DNA of 64,000 nt from Gimesia aquarii. Its GTDB lineage: Bacteria; Planctomycetota; Planctomycetia; Planctomycetales; Planctomycetaceae. Positions 18,358-28,693 of this stretch are shown piece by piece. The stretch spans positions 5,547,800 through 5,611,799 of the forward strand of contig NZ_CP037920.1 of NCBI RefSeq assembly GCF_007748195.1, given 5' to 3'. Position 1 is the first letter of the stretch. Each line of letters opens with the position of its first letter. The notes under the pieces were generated by a model. That model was not told where the DNA came from. It ran no database searches and was given only the letters and a program-made list of their open reading frames with translations. A program made the position numbers and the translations under genes.

Positions 18358-20823
18358 ATGCTGCATCAACTCTCCTATCTCCTTTTACTGACCGCTGGAT
18401 TTTCAACAGACACTGATAACGTTCTGGATCAATTTGATTTTAAATCCTCATCAGAAGCCCGTGAAAAATGGAAAGAGCTCAAAGGAACGCTTCCGCTCGC
18501 GATGCAGAAAGTAGATGACCGGAACGTATTACTGCTCACAGCTCCGTTTTCGTCGAACCGTGAAATTCCACGGGCAGGCATTGATAAACGTGTGAAGCTT
18601 AATCTGACCTCCCCCGGTGTATTTACACTCGACGTCAAACCAGAATCGCCCAACAGCAATCACAAAGTCAGCCTCTATTTCAAAAGCGGAACAGGCTGGT
18701 ATTCTGCGGCAGCACAAGTGAAAGGACAGAGATGGCAAACACTACGCTTTGCAAAAAATGACTTTCGCAAAGAAGACAGTCCTTCAGGCTGGGATAAAGT
18801 CGAAACAATTCGGCTTGTCGTCTGGAGAGACTCTTTTACAGAGCCAGACACTCGATTTCAAATACGTAACCTCAAAGCCACAACAAACCAGATTGTAATC
18901 CTCGTCCCAGACTTGAAATTGCAAAATAAAGAAAAGAACACATTTGTCGCCGCAGATCGAATCGAAAAATTCCTTCAAACTTCGGGAATTCAGTGTGACC
19001 GCGTTAGCGAACCGGAACTGACGTCTCAAGCACTAAACAAGCGGTCTGTTGTGATTCTTCCCTTTAACCCAAATGTCTCTGCAAAATCCTGTCGAATATT
19101 GAATCAATTCATGGTACGGGGAGGAAAAGTTTTTCTTAATTTTAACATTCCCCCTGCCCTGGAAAAGAACTTGGGGATTAAAAAAGGAACCTACTTCAAA
19201 CCTGATCGTCCAGGTGGACTGGCATCGATTCGCCTCAAAGACTCAAAAATCCAGGGGTTGCCAGCAGAAGTCAAGCAAGCTTCCTGGAATCTGATCACCG
19301 CAATTCCCACAGGACATGGAGCTCGTATCGTCGGCGAGTGGGTTGACGAAACAGGAAAGAAAACAGGAAAACCAGCACTCATTGTCAGTAACCGTGGCGC
19401 TTACTTCAGCCATCTCATTCTGGGTGATGATCCTGTTAAAAAACAGGCACTTCTCACGGCCATTATGGGACACTTTCATCCCCAACTCTGGAACTCCATT
19501 GCCGAAGCCACAATTGAACAAGCAGGACACGTTGGTCCTTTCGATAATTTTACTGACTTGAGACAGCATATCGTCTCTACAGTAACACCTCTAAAAAGCC
19601 GAGAGCTCGCTGCTCGTGATCTTGATCAGACAACCGTGAGCTTGAATCAGGCAAAACGCCTGCTGAAACAGAACCAGGCATTCAAATCGATTCCGTTTGC
19701 GCGCGTTTGTCGTGAAAAACGAGTCAAAATCTATCTACTCACCAGATCCAGTCCGCAACGGGAAGCACGTGCGTTCTGGGACCACTCGCCAACAGGCCCC
19801 TATCCGGGTGATTGGAATCGTACCTGTAAAGAACTTTCCGATGCGGGCTTTAATATGATCATTCCCAATATGCTCTGGGGTGGCCTGGCACATTATCCCA
19901 GTGACGTGTTACCGCGCAGCCAAACCTATGAAAAGTATGGGGATCAGATCGAACAATGTTTGAAAGCTGCCCGTCAGCATGGCCTGGAGGTCCACGTTTG
20001 GAAAGTGAATCATAACCTGTCCACAGCACCAAAATCATTTCTCAAAAAATTGCGAGAAGCAGGACGTACACAAGTCAGTGTGAAAGGAGAACCATCGGAC
20101 TGGCTTAACCCGGCACACCCGGAAAACTTTCAGCTCGAAGTTGATAGTATGCTTGAAGTCGTCAAAAAATATCCCGTCGATGGTATTCATTTCGACTACA
20201 TTCGCTACCCTAATGATCGGCATTGTTACAGCAATTACAGCCGTCAGAAATTTGAAGCCGATACTGGTATCAAAGTTCAAAATTGGCCCAATGACTGTTA
20301 TGACGGCAAACTGAAGAGCAAATACCGTGATTGGCGCGCGGCTCAGATTACACGTCTGGTCGAAACCGTCCAACATGAGGCGCGCAAACTGCGTCCCGGA
20401 ATCAAGATTTCAGCAGCGGTCTTCCGAGAATACCCAGATTGTCGTGAGTGGGTGGCCCAAGACTGGCCACTCTGGGCAAAACGTGGCTATCTCGATTTCA
20501 TCTGCCCCATGGATTACACCGACAACGATACCCAGTTTAGAATCTGGATCGAAGACCAGCAAAAACATCTCGCCGGAAGAATTCCCATCTACCCGGGCAT
20601 AGGCGCCCTCTCCACGCGCACCACCTTAAGCAGTGATCGCGTTCTGGGACAGATTGGAGTCACTCGTCAACTTAAAACGGGAGGTTTTACCGTGTTCAGC
20701 CTGAATCCGCAAACGCTTTCGAGCATTGTCCCCGACTTCAAATTGAGTGCAGGCAAAGTCAAAGCCACTCCCACGCATCAGCTTCGAAAACAGGCCATCA
20801 AAAACAGGCAGATCAGAAAATAG
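18358..20823 (+). CDS. GHL10-type family 10-like glycoside hydrolase, multidomain
   Basis: An 821-residue protein with a short signal peptide. Residues about 20-175 look like a carbohydrate-binding beta domain; 175-360 are reminiscent of a glutamine-amidotransferase-like or ThuA-like alpha/beta fold (IVILVPDLKLQ, VVILPFNPNVS, FMVRGGKVFLNF); from about 455 the GHL10 (PF02638-type) TIM barrel follows, with WNRTCKELSDAGFNMIIPN, VDGIHFDYIRYPNDRH and FICPMDYTDND. GHL10 enzymes are related to bacterial YngK and act on surface or matrix polysaccharides. The exact glycan is unknown. It is preceded by a terminator, so has its own promoter. Confidence 0.82.
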   Translation: MLHQLSYLLLLTAGFSTDTDNVLDQFDFKSSSEAREKWKELKGTLPLAMQKVDDRNVLLLTAPFSSNREIPRAGIDKRVKLNLTSPGVFTLDVKPESPNSNHKVSLYFKSGTGWYSAAAQVKGQRWQTLRFAKNDFRKEDSPSGWDKVETIRLVVWRDSFTEPDTRFQIRNLKATTNQIVILVPDLKLQNKEKNTFVAADRIEKFLQTSGIQCDRVSEPELTSQALNKRSVVILPFNPNVSAKSCRILNQFMVRGGKVFLNFNIPPALEKNLGIKKGTYFKPDRPGGLASIRLKDSKIQGLPAEVKQASWNLITAIPTGHGARIVGEWVDETGKKTGKPALIVSNRGAYFSHLILGDDPVKKQALLTAIMGHFHPQLWNSIAEATIEQAGHVGPFDNFTDLRQHIVSTVTPLKSRELAARDLDQTTVSLNQAKRLLKQNQAFKSIPFARVCREKRVKIYLLTRSSPQREARAFWDHSPTGPYPGDWNRTCKELSDAGFNMIIPNMLWGGLAHYPSDVLPRSQTYEKYGDQIEQCLKAARQHGLEVHVWKVNHNLSTAPKSFLKKLREAGRTQVSVKGEPSDWLNPAHPENFQLEVDSMLEVVKKYPVDGIHFDYIRYPNDRHCYSNYSRQKFEADTGIKVQNWPNDCYDGKLKSKYRDWRAAQITRLVETVQHEARKLRPGIKISAAVFREYPDCREWVAQDWPLWAKRGYLDFICPMDYTDNDTQFRIWIEDQQKHLAGRIPIYPGIGALSTRTTLSSDRVLGQIGVTRQLKTGGFTVFSLNPQTLSSIVPDFKLSAGKVKATPTHQLRKQAIKNRQIRK

Positions 20824-20838
20824 ATCCCAATCTGCCTG
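20805..20838. terminator. Hairpin at the convergent end of GHL10 and RtcB genes
   Basis: CAGGCAGAT pairs perfectly with ATCTGCCTG, overlapping the GHL10 stop codon. The T tract is weak on the plus strand (CTCTCATTT), so termination strength is uncertain. Confidence 0.5.
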
Positions 20839-20858
20839 CTCTCATTTCTCAAAACGAG

Positions 20859-22250
20859 TCAATCTTCAGCTCGGCTTCCATCACCGCACATTTTCACAAT
20901 CTTTGGATTGAAACGTGCGACAATCTCCACCAGATCCTGTTGTTCTGCCATGACTTCCATGATGTTTTTATAAACACCGGGAACTTCATCGGCTCCCGCA
21001 GAAATCACAGTGATTCCTCGTTTTTCCAGATCGTTTTTAACGGCATTCCAGCGATACTTCTCTTTCCCTTTTCGACGAGACATACAACGCCCCGCACCAT
21101 GTGATGCAGAATTCAGGCTCGCTGCATTTCCTTTTCCACGAACCACAAACGCCGGATCAGCCATAGAACCGGGAATCACACCCAGCTCACCAGACGCCGC
21201 TGGGGTTGCCCCCTTACGGTGTACGTAAACTTCCTTTCCGCCATGCTCTTCTTTCCAGGCAAAGTTATGATGATTTTCCACTCCGGAAATCACTTTGCTT
21301 CCCAGCAGTTCGGAAACATTTTCATGAATCACAGCATGGTTTGCAGCCGCGTATTCACCCATCAAATTCATCGCAGCCCAGTATTCCTGTCCTGCTTCAG
21401 AATCCATTTCCAACCAGGCCAGACGTCCCAGCTTATGATGTCGTTTATGCAAACGTGATTGCGCAATCGAAGAATAAGTACTGCACACCGCAGCTCCTGC
21501 TCCACGACTACCGCTATGGCTCAACAGTGCCACATATTCACCGGCGGTCAAACCAAGTTCTTCATCGTCTTCCGTGAAGGTGACGATACCAAATTCGACA
21601 AAGTGATTACCAGAACCCGATGATCCCAATTGCTTCCATGCTTTATCTTTTTTCTCACGAGTCACTTTAGAGACTGTCCAGTCTGCATCCATCACAGCAT
21701 GATGTTGTCGTTTTTCATGAGCAGCGCCTACACCAAATGCTGTTCCTCGATTGATGGCATCAATAAACTGATGCCGTTTCTTATCCAGAGAATCGACTGA
21801 GATATCCAATACAGACAACTTCATGCGGCAAGCAATGTCCACACCGACAGCGTATGGAATCACTGCGTCTTCCAGTGCAAGCACTCCTCCGATCGGTAAG
21901 CCATAGCCGTGATGCGCATCAGGCATTAATGCAGCACCGCGTGCGGAAGGAACATGGCATGCCAGGTCCATTTGCGATAGCGCACCATCATCGATTCCGT
22001 CTTTACCCCAAACTTGGTAATCGATAGGTTCGAAAACTTCTTCTCGATTATCGTCTACCAATTCGAAAGCCAGTTGCGAAAAGGCAGAGTCTTCCAAAAA
22101 ATCTTCTGGACGACTTACCACGCTTTGAACGCGTTCCTTCAATTCTTTACCACGAATTTTATTATCCGCTACTGCTTTTTGAATCGCCGTTTTGGCCGTT
22201 TTCAAACAATACTGTGGAACACCAATTTTCAGCAATTGTCGAGAGTTCAT
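20859..22250 (-). CDS. rtcB: RtcB family RNA ligase
   Basis: A 463-residue protein of the RtcB family, which joins 2',3'-cyclic phosphate (3'-phosphate) RNA ends to 5'-OH ends using GTP and Mn2+. Seen: DIACRM (Asp138 and Cys141, metal ligands), GSGNHFVEFG, LLSHSGSRGAG and the C-terminal SASHGAGRCMSRR, whose His is the guanylated residue in the family. The frame extends 41 codons upstream, but ATG at 22250 is preceded by GGAGAAGAG and begins the normal domain. No archease or rtcA gene is adjacent. A role in RNA repair after toxin cleavage or stress is known for relatives and inferred here. Confidence 0.93.
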   Translation of the reverse strand: MNSRQLLKIGVPQYCLKTAKTAIQKAVADNKIRGKELKERVQSVVSRPEDFLEDSAFSQLAFELVDDNREEVFEPIDYQVWGKDGIDDGALSQMDLACHVPSARGAALMPDAHHGYGLPIGGVLALEDAVIPYAVGVDIACRMKLSVLDISVDSLDKKRHQFIDAINRGTAFGVGAAHEKRQHHAVMDADWTVSKVTREKKDKAWKQLGSSGSGNHFVEFGIVTFTEDDEELGLTAGEYVALLSHSGSRGAGAAVCSTYSSIAQSRLHKRHHKLGRLAWLEMDSEAGQEYWAAMNLMGEYAAANHAVIHENVSELLGSKVISGVENHHNFAWKEEHGGKEVYVHRKGATPAASGELGVIPGSMADPAFVVRGKGNAASLNSASHGAGRCMSRRKGKEKYRWNAVKNDLEKRGITVISAGADEVPGVYKNIMEVMAEQQDLVEIVARFNPKIVKMCGDGSRAED

Positions 22251-22915
22251 CTCTCTTCTCCATTTTTTACCTAGTGAGGTCGACTTCTTTGTCGGACCTA
22301 TTTGTATCTTATCACGATTTGTTCTCACTAGACACATTGCAAGTTGTTGGGTTCCCTCAACTTTTAAAGTCAACTGAAATAATATGAACCTTTTTTCTGG
22401 AAGAATAACATTTCATCTCTTGATTCATTCTCATCTGATTGGAAACCGACATGAGTTATGACCAACAAAATCCTTCTCAACATCGTAGATCTGATATGAG
22501 CTTGTCTTCAAGAAATGTCAATCATCACAGAATTTTGCAAGAGATCTATATCGATGCCCAAAACACGCTTTAGCCATGTATCGCTGAAAATTGTCTCGTT
22601 TTTAGTCTCGATCGAAACATTGAGTTCACAATATGATACGTCAAATTCTAATTATCGACGTCTTGCAAAGGCTTTTAGTGGTGATTAGAATGGTTAAATG
22701 AACCTGAATTCGAGAATTTCAGCTTTGCTCCTCTATTCTCGAATACACTGCCATCCCGCCTGCTGAGCCATGTGGATCAGCTACCACCGCTGCAAACTGA
22801 TACGGATTGTCGGTCGGACGGGCATCACCAGAGATTCATTGACAAGTTGATCGAAATTTCCACCTACGGGTGGCTTAATTATCCACTTGAAAATAACTTC
22901 CAGAAGGTGACTGTC
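22251..22915. other. Gene-poor divergent region between rtcB and the cytochrome gene
   Basis: About 665 bp with no credible coding frame; it holds both divergent promoters. Distinct features are a 6-bp inverted repeat (AAGTTG/CAACTT, 22342-22364) near rtcB and the 10-bp inverted repeat at 22708-22744. An unrecognised small RNA cannot be excluded. Confidence 0.5.
22708..22744. repeat. Perfect 10-bp inverted repeat
   Basis: ATTCGAGAAT and ATTCTCGAAT, exactly complementary, flank a 17-base loop about 170 bp upstream of the cytochrome gene. It may be an operator or a structured leader. Confidence 0.5.
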
Positions 22916-25900
22916 ATGCTTCTTGTGTGTTTGAGCAAGCGATTACTCCCTGCTCTTTTACTATCATTCCTCTGCACTTCACTGAATCAAGTGTACGCGC
23001 AGAATCCAGATAAAGTCGATCCTGCGAAAATCCGCTCGATCCTGTCGGAAAATTGTTTTCAATGTCATGGACCGGACGCCAAAAAACGTGCAGCCGACCT
23101 GCGATTCGATACCAAAGAGGGCGCCTTTGCAGACCTGGGTGGTCACAAAGCAATCGTCCCGGGAAATGTCAAACAAAGCGAACTCATCACACGCGTCACA
23201 ACAACCGATGCCGATCTCAAAATGCCACCCGAAGAGAGTGGGAAAAAACTGACAAAGGAAGAAATTGCTCTGTTGACTCGTTGGATTCAGGAAGGAGCAC
23301 TCTGGCAAGATCACTGGTCCTATGTGACTCCCAAGAAACCAGCGACTCCTGTTGTAAAACAACCTGCCTGGGTCCAAACTCCTATCGACCAATTTATTCT
23401 GGCACGCATCGAAAAAGCAGGTCTGAAGCCTTCAACAGAAGCAGATCGACGCACACTCATTCGACGTGTCACTTTTGACCTGACCGGCTTACCGCCAAAA
23501 CCACAAGATCTAGAAGCATTCGTGAATGATAAGTCTCCTAATGCGTATGAAAAAGTGGTAGATCGTCTGTTGGAATCTCCTCATTACGGGGAACACATGG
23601 CACGTTACTGGCTGGATATTGCCCGCTATGGTGACACACACGGTTTGCACCTTGATAACTATCGCGAAATGTGGCCTTACCGGGACTGGGTCATTAAAGC
23701 CTTCAATTTAAATCTTCCCTATGACCAGTTTGTGATTGAACAGTTGGCCGGTGATCTGCTACCCAACGCTACAATGGATCAACAAATCGCAACCGGTTTT
23801 AATCGCTGCCATGTCACGACGAATGAAGGTGGTTCAATCGCCGAAGAAGTCTATGTTCGTAATGTGATTGATCGTGTTGAAACCACAGGGCAAGCTTTCA
23901 TGGGTCTCACCCTGGGATGTGCTGTGTGCCATGACCATAAATTTGATCCCTTCACCAAAACCGAATTTTACCAGATGTTTGCGTTCTTCAATAATCTGGA
24001 TGGTCCTGCCATGGATGGTAACATCAAGGATTCCCCCCCTTCATTGCGAGTGCCCAATGCACAGCAGTCAAAGAAACTGAAAGCTTTTAAAGATCAGATT
24101 GCTGCAATCAGCAAACAGGGACAGAATAGAATCAAAGTCAATGAACCTGCTTTCCAGGCCTGGTTAAACTGGAAACAGCAAATTCAGAAAACGGGAAGCA
24201 ATCCGAATCTTTCCATCCCACAGCCAGATGGCTTGTTAGCAAGCTATGCTCTGGATGAAAAAGAAGGTACAACTGCTGTCAATCAAATCTATGCAAAAAA
24301 GAACGGTGTAGTCAAAGGCAAGCCACACTGGGTTGCAGGTAAATTTGGCAATGGGTTTCAGTTTGCCCCGGGAAGCTATCTGGACTTGGGAAAAACAGGG
24401 CAATTTAATAAAGCGACTCCCTTCAGCTTTGCCATCTGGGTCAAAACCAATGGTCGAACATCAGGTCCGATTGTTTCAAGCCTCAACAAAAATTCACGAG
24501 AACGTGGCTATGATCTGCAAATCACGAACCGTAGCCTCAGTGTCAGATTAATAGATCGTTGGCCCGGTTATGCGATTCAAGTACAAACGAAAAATAACGA
24601 AATTACTCCGAATCAATGGCATCATGTTTGTGTAACTTACGATGGTTCTGCTAAAGCACACGGGGTCTCCCTCTATATTGACGGAAAATCATCCGAGCTA
24701 ACCATTTCCTCTGATTCGTTTAAAAATACAACACCACTCAACTCTGCAACACTGCTGCTGGGACATTCCAGTGCCAACAAGCATTTGACGAATGGCTTTG
24801 TCGATGATTTTAAAATTTACAACCACGAGCTTTCCGAGACGGAAGTCAATCAAGTTTTCTTTGACAAGCAAATTGCCCCCGTCCTGCAATTGGCTGCTGA
24901 GAAACGCTCACCTCAGCAAACAGAATTGTTGAGACAATACTATTTAAATCAGTTCGATTCGGAATATCGCAAACTGCTGGCAAAGAAAATTCAAGTCAAA
25001 GCACAGGAACAGCGCCTCGTTCAGTCACTGCCAACGACTCTCGTATTTCGTGAACGAAAAGAGATTCGGGAAGCATTCAATTTAAAGCGCGGGCAGTACG
25101 ACCAGAAGGGTGAGAAAGTCTCAAGAAAAACACCAGCTCAATTCCCAGCGATGGCCGCAGAATGGCCTGTAAATCGTTTAGGTCTTGCCAAGTGGCTTGT
25201 CGCACCCAATCACCCCTTAACTTCGCGTGTTGCTGTGAACCGATTCTGGCAGCAACTATTTGGGATTGGGATCGTAGAAACCAGCGAAGACTTTGGTAAC
25301 CAGGGAGCCGCTCCCAGTCATCCTGAATTACTGGATTGGCTCGCTGTGGATTTCCAGACACACCACTGGGATGTCAAACGTTTTATGAAACAGATTTTGA
25401 TGTCGGCCACGTATCGACAGAATTCAAAAGTGACTCCTGCACTTCATAAAATCGATCCGAAAAACCGTCTCCTCGCAAGAGGTCCCCGTTTCCGACTAGA
25501 TGCAGAAATGCTGCGTGATCAAGCTCTGGCAGTCAGTGGCCTTATGGTTCCTAAAATCGGTGGTTCCAGCGTCAAACCCCCTCAACCTGATGGGCTCTGG
25601 CATGCAGTCGGTTACTCCGGTTCGAATACAGTTCGCTTCAAACAAGACAAAGGTCCCGAAAAAGTATTCCGTCGTAGCCTGTATACTTTCTGGAAACGGA
25701 CTTCACCACCACCGGGGATGTCTACATTTGACGCTCCCAGCCGCGAAGCATGTACTATGCGCCGGGAACGAACCAATACGCCACTACAGGCATTGCTACT
25801 CTTGAACGATCCACAGTATCTGGAAGCAGCTCGTACGCTCGGCCAACGCATGATGAAAGAAGGAGGCAAATCTCCTGAAGAACGCATCCGCTTTGCTTAC

Positions 25901-26125
25901 AGACTGGCTACAGCCAAAGAAATCACTCCGGAAGACCTGACACTCACTTTAAATACGTTTAAGGATATGCTGGCACATTATCAAGCGGCTCCTAAAGCGG
26001 CAACAGAACTGATTGCCATTGGAGAATCTAAGGCAGATGCGAATTTAAACCCTCAGGAATTGGCAGCATGGACGATGATTGCAAATCTCATCCTCAATTT
26101 AGATGAAGTGCTCACTAAAAGTTAA
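22916..26125 (+). CDS. Planctomycete cytochrome protein: PSC1 haem domain, DUF1549, LamG, DUF1553
   Basis: A 1069-residue exported protein. After a signal peptide (about residues 1-28, ending VYA) comes a cytochrome-type domain with CFQCH at 47-51, then DUF1549 (about 145-370) containing a second CAVCH at 335-339, a LamG-like lectin domain (about 440-645, ALDEKEGT then [11 protein letters not shown]) and DUF1553 (about 750-1040, [13 protein letters not shown]). The two CxxCH motifs suggest covalent haem attachment. The LamG insertion suggests polymer binding. Substrate and electron acceptor are unknown. The frame runs 48 codons further upstream, but ATG 22916 has AAGGTG upstream and starts the signal peptide. 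It is paired with the DUF1501 gene 88 bp downstream. Confidence 0.9.
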   Translation: MLLVCLSKRLLPALLLSFLCTSLNQVYAQNPDKVDPAKIRSILSENCFQCHGPDAKKRAADLRFDTKEGAFADLGGHKAIVPGNVKQSELITRVTTTDADLKMPPEESGKKLTKEEIALLTRWIQEGALWQDHWSYVTPKKPATPVVKQPAWVQTPIDQFILARIEKAGLKPSTEADRRTLIRRVTFDLTGLPPKPQDLEAFVNDKSPNAYEKVVDRLLESPHYGEHMARYWLDIARYGDTHGLHLDNYREMWPYRDWVIKAFNLNLPYDQFVIEQLAGDLLPNATMDQQIATGFNRCHVTTNEGGSIAEEVYVRNVIDRVETTGQAFMGLTLGCAVCHDHKFDPFTKTEFYQMFAFFNNLDGPAMDGNIKDSPPSLRVPNAQQSKKLKAFKDQIAAISKQGQNRIKVNEPAFQAWLNWKQQIQKTGSNPNLSIPQPDGLLASYALDEKEGTTAVNQIYAKKNGVVKGKPHWVAGKFGNGFQFAPGSYLDLGKTGQFNKATPFSFAIWVKTNGRTSGPIVSSLNKNSRERGYDLQITNRSLSVRLIDRWPGYAIQVQTKNNEITPNQWHHVCVTYDGSAKAHGVSLYIDGKSSELTISSDSFKNTTPLNSATLLLGHSSANKHLTNGFVDDFKIYNHELSETEVNQVFFDKQIAPVLQLAAEKRSPQQTELLRQYYLNQFDSEYRKLLAKKIQVKAQEQRLVQSLPTTLVFRERKEIREAFNLKRGQYDQKGEKVSRKTPAQFPAMAAEWPVNRLGLAKWLVAPNHPLTSRVAVNRFWQQLFGIGIVETSEDFGNQGAAPSHPELLDWLAVDFQTHHWDVKRFMKQILMSATYRQNSKVTPALHKIDPKNRLLARGPRFRLDAEMLRDQALAVSGLMVPKIGGSSVKPPQPDGLWHAVGYSGSNTVRFKQDKGPEKVFRRSLYTFWKRTSPPPGMSTFDAPSREACTMRRERTNTPLQALLLLNDPQYLEAARTLGQRMMKEGGKSPEERIRFAYRLATAKEITPEDLTLTLNTFKDMLAHYQAAPKAATELIAIGESKADANLNPQELAAWTMIANLILNLDEVLTKS

Positions 26126-26213
26126 TTTGATTCTAGTTCAATACTTTGATTCAGTAATCATGAATTCAAATTCACTCATATTACAGTACAAATAAAAATT
26201 TTAAGGTAATGTC

Positions 26214-27689
26214 ATGAACCCGATCCAGGATCATATCTCACAAATCACACGACGCCACTTTTTTAAAACTGGTGGATTAGGTTTGGGTGCAGCTGCATTG
26301 GCTTCTCTTGAAGCAGGTCAGCAACAAACCCTTGCAGCAACCCCTGAAATGAAAGTAACGGGAGGTCTACCAGGAGTCCCGCACTTTGCACCTAAAGCCA
26401 AACGCGCCATCTATCTGTTTATGGCCGGATCTCCTTCCCAGATTGATACACTCGACTACAAACCGGGGCTGGAAAAGCTGTTTGATAAAGATTTACCCGA
26501 ATCCGTTCGGAATGGTCAGCGACTCACTACGATGACCTCGGGACAGTCTCGTTTTCCGCTGGCTCCCTCTAAATTTAAATTTAAAAAGTATGACAACGGT
26601 TCAGAAGGAGCCTGGGTCAGTGAGCTTCTGCCACACACTGCCGGAATTGTCAAAGACATCTCAATTGTCAGATCACTCTGGACCGAAGCGATCAACCATG
26701 ATCCGGCAATTACTTATATCTGCACGGGTAATCAACTTCCCGGTCGCGCCAGTCTTGGTTCCTGGCTCAGTTATGGTCTAGGTTCCATGAACGAGAATCT
26801 GCCTTCGTTTGTTGTATTGACCTCAACCTGGTCCGGGCGGCAACAAGCACAGGCACTTTACAATCGCCTGTGGGGTAGCGGTTTTTTAGCGAGTAAATAT
26901 TCTGGCGTCTCGCTTCGATCAAAGGGCGATCCGGTTTTGTTTCTTTCAAATCCTCCCGGAATTACCTCAAAATTGCGAAGACGTATGCTGGATACATTGG
27001 CTGAAATGAATCAGAATGAATTCAACGCCATCGGCGATCCGGAAATTCAAACACGCATCTCACAATATGAGATGGCCTTCCGTATGCAAACTTCGGTTCC
27101 TGAGTTGACAGACATTTCGAAAGAAACCAAAGCCACACTCGAAATGTATGGCCCTGACGTCCAGAAGCCTGGGACATTCGCCTATCATTGTCTCTTAGCC
27201 CGTCGCATGGCCGAACGCGGAGTGCGTTTCTCTCAAATCTTCCACCGTGGCTGGGACCAGCATGCAAACATCGCGGGTGACTTACCCAAGCAATGTAAAG
27301 ATATTGATCAACCGGCTGCTGCACTGGTCAAAGATCTGAAACAACGCGGCTTATTAGATGATACTCTGGTTATCTGGGGTGGTGAATTTGGCCGAACTGC
27401 TTACTGTCAGGGAAAACTAACTAAGGAAAACTACGGACGAGACCACCATCCACGCTGCTTTAGTGTCTGGATGGCCGGTGGTGGAATTAAAAAAGGAGTG
27501 GTGCACGGGTCCACAGATGATTTCAGTTATAATATCGCTGAAAACCCTGTTCATATTCATGAATTTAATGCGACTATCTTACAATGCCTGGGAATTGATC
27601 ATCGTAAACTCAGTTATAAATTCCAGGGGCTTGATCAACGTCTGACCGGTGTAGAAGACCATCATCCAGTGAAAGAGATATTGGCCTGA
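26214..27689 (+). CDS. DUF1501 family exported protein (partner of the cytochrome protein)
   Basis: A 491-residue protein with a Tat signal ([19 protein letters not shown] from residue 12). It is a homologue of the protein at 292-1713 and shows the same landmarks: [27 protein letters not shown] and [12 protein letters not shown], then the C-terminal Asp/His-rich [17 protein letters not shown]. The family lies in the alkaline-phosphatase/sulfatase-like superfamily without a settled activity. AAGGTAA precedes ATG. It very likely works with the upstream DUF1549/DUF1553 protein, as the pair recurs at the left edge of the window. Confidence 0.92.
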   Translation: MNPIQDHISQITRRHFFKTGGLGLGAAALASLEAGQQQTLAATPEMKVTGGLPGVPHFAPKAKRAIYLFMAGSPSQIDTLDYKPGLEKLFDKDLPESVRNGQRLTTMTSGQSRFPLAPSKFKFKKYDNGSEGAWVSELLPHTAGIVKDISIVRSLWTEAINHDPAITYICTGNQLPGRASLGSWLSYGLGSMNENLPSFVVLTSTWSGRQQAQALYNRLWGSGFLASKYSGVSLRSKGDPVLFLSNPPGITSKLRRRMLDTLAEMNQNEFNAIGDPEIQTRISQYEMAFRMQTSVPELTDISKETKATLEMYGPDVQKPGTFAYHCLLARRMAERGVRFSQIFHRGWDQHANIAGDLPKQCKDIDQPAAALVKDLKQRGLLDDTLVIWGGEFGRTAYCQGKLTKENYGRDHHPRCFSVWMAGGGIKKGVVHGSTDDFSYNIAENPVHIHEFNATILQCLGIDHRKLSYKFQGLDQRLTGVEDHHPVKEILA

Positions 27690-27713
27690 TTCAAACTGAT
27701 CTATCGAAAATAT

Positions 27714-27750
27714 AACGGAGAGCCGACGACTCATGTTGGCTCTCCGTTTC
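27714..27750 (+). terminator. Intrinsic terminator after the cytochrome/DUF1501 pair
   Basis: A 14-bp stem (AACGGAGAGCCGAC with GTTGGCTCTCCGTT, one G-U pair), a 7-base loop and a short T run. It separates this operon from the convergent esterase gene. Confidence 0.8.
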
Positions 27751-27776
27751 TTATTGGAAGTGATTCTGATCGGGAT

Positions 27777-28574
27777 TTATTTGGTCTTTGCAGCTTTCTG
27801 CAATTTGAGCATCTGCTGCGCATAGCGTTTCCCAAACTCCCGCTCACTTTTTGCATTGAAATGAACCTGATCACTTTTTGCAGCCAGTCCTTTCGATGAA
27901 GCAACGGCAGTCGCTGGAACCGATTTCGAGATTTTGTGCATCGCATCATTCACGGTACTCACCCCAGGTCGTTCTAAAAACTCACCTAACTCACCCATCA
28001 CAAATGGTAAATCCGGTTCATTCAAATCGGTACGTAGATCGACAATCATGCCGGAAAGTCGTTTTTGATAAGTATTGTAAAGATCGGGGTTCTTACACTC
28101 AGCCTCCCCCTGATGCCAAATCGCCCCCTTAACAACACCTCGGTCCTGGTTTTTCTTTGCCCATTCCACAGCGCGTTCATAAAGATCTTTTCCCTTGACC
28201 CAACGGCTAAGTGGGGTTCCCCCAAAGGCGGCGGGAATTAATCCTATCGTGACATCAGGATCTGCATCTGCCATCATTGGTCCAAATCCCGATCCGGGAC
28301 CCACACCCGCTATTTTCGGTTTATCAAAATGCAATGGGTCAGTCGCAGGAACCCATTTGCCTTGTTCATCCAGTTTTAAGACTCGTGGATGCGGTTGATT
28401 TTCTGCTGCAGTCACCTTCCCACGTCCCGCCATATTCGACTGCCCGATTAACAGATAGATGTGAAACTTTTCTTTAGCAGGCAACTTCACTGTTTTATCC
28501 TCAGCCTGTAATGGATTCAAAAAAACAAACATCCCCAAAAATAAGATCACACTCAAAACTGATTTAATTTTCAT
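27777..28574 (-). CDS. Sialate O-acetylesterase-like SGNH hydrolase
   Basis: A 265-residue exported esterase with a signal peptide (about residues 1-24, ending LQA). The SGNH block LLIGQSNMAGRG near residue 42 provides the nucleophile Ser, and AIWHQGEAECKN near 152 is the second conserved block of the SASA (PF03629) family. The C-terminal region has DQVHFNAK, the probable Asp-x-x-His. It should remove acetyl groups from carbohydrates (sialic acid, xylan or another glycan). Only about 120 bp separate it from the divergent alpha/beta hydrolase gene. Confidence 0.88.
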   Translation of the reverse strand: MKIKSVLSVILFLGMFVFLNPLQAEDKTVKLPAKEKFHIYLLIGQSNMAGRGKVTAAENQPHPRVLKLDEQGKWVPATDPLHFDKPKIAGVGPGSGFGPMMADADPDVTIGLIPAAFGGTPLSRWVKGKDLYERAVEWAKKNQDRGVVKGAIWHQGEAECKNPDLYNTYQKRLSGMIVDLRTDLNEPDLPFVMGELGEFLERPGVSTVNDAMHKISKSVPATAVASSKGLAAKSDQVHFNAKSEREFGKRYAQQMLKLQKAAKTK

Positions 28575-28693
28575 TTCTTGTTATTCCAATCGGAAAAGAG
28601 AGACCATTTCATTCAAGTTTTATTTACTATAGAGAGAACTTTGATTCGAAATCAAGTATCTATTCTAAGGTATATTCAAGGAATTTCAGCAGT

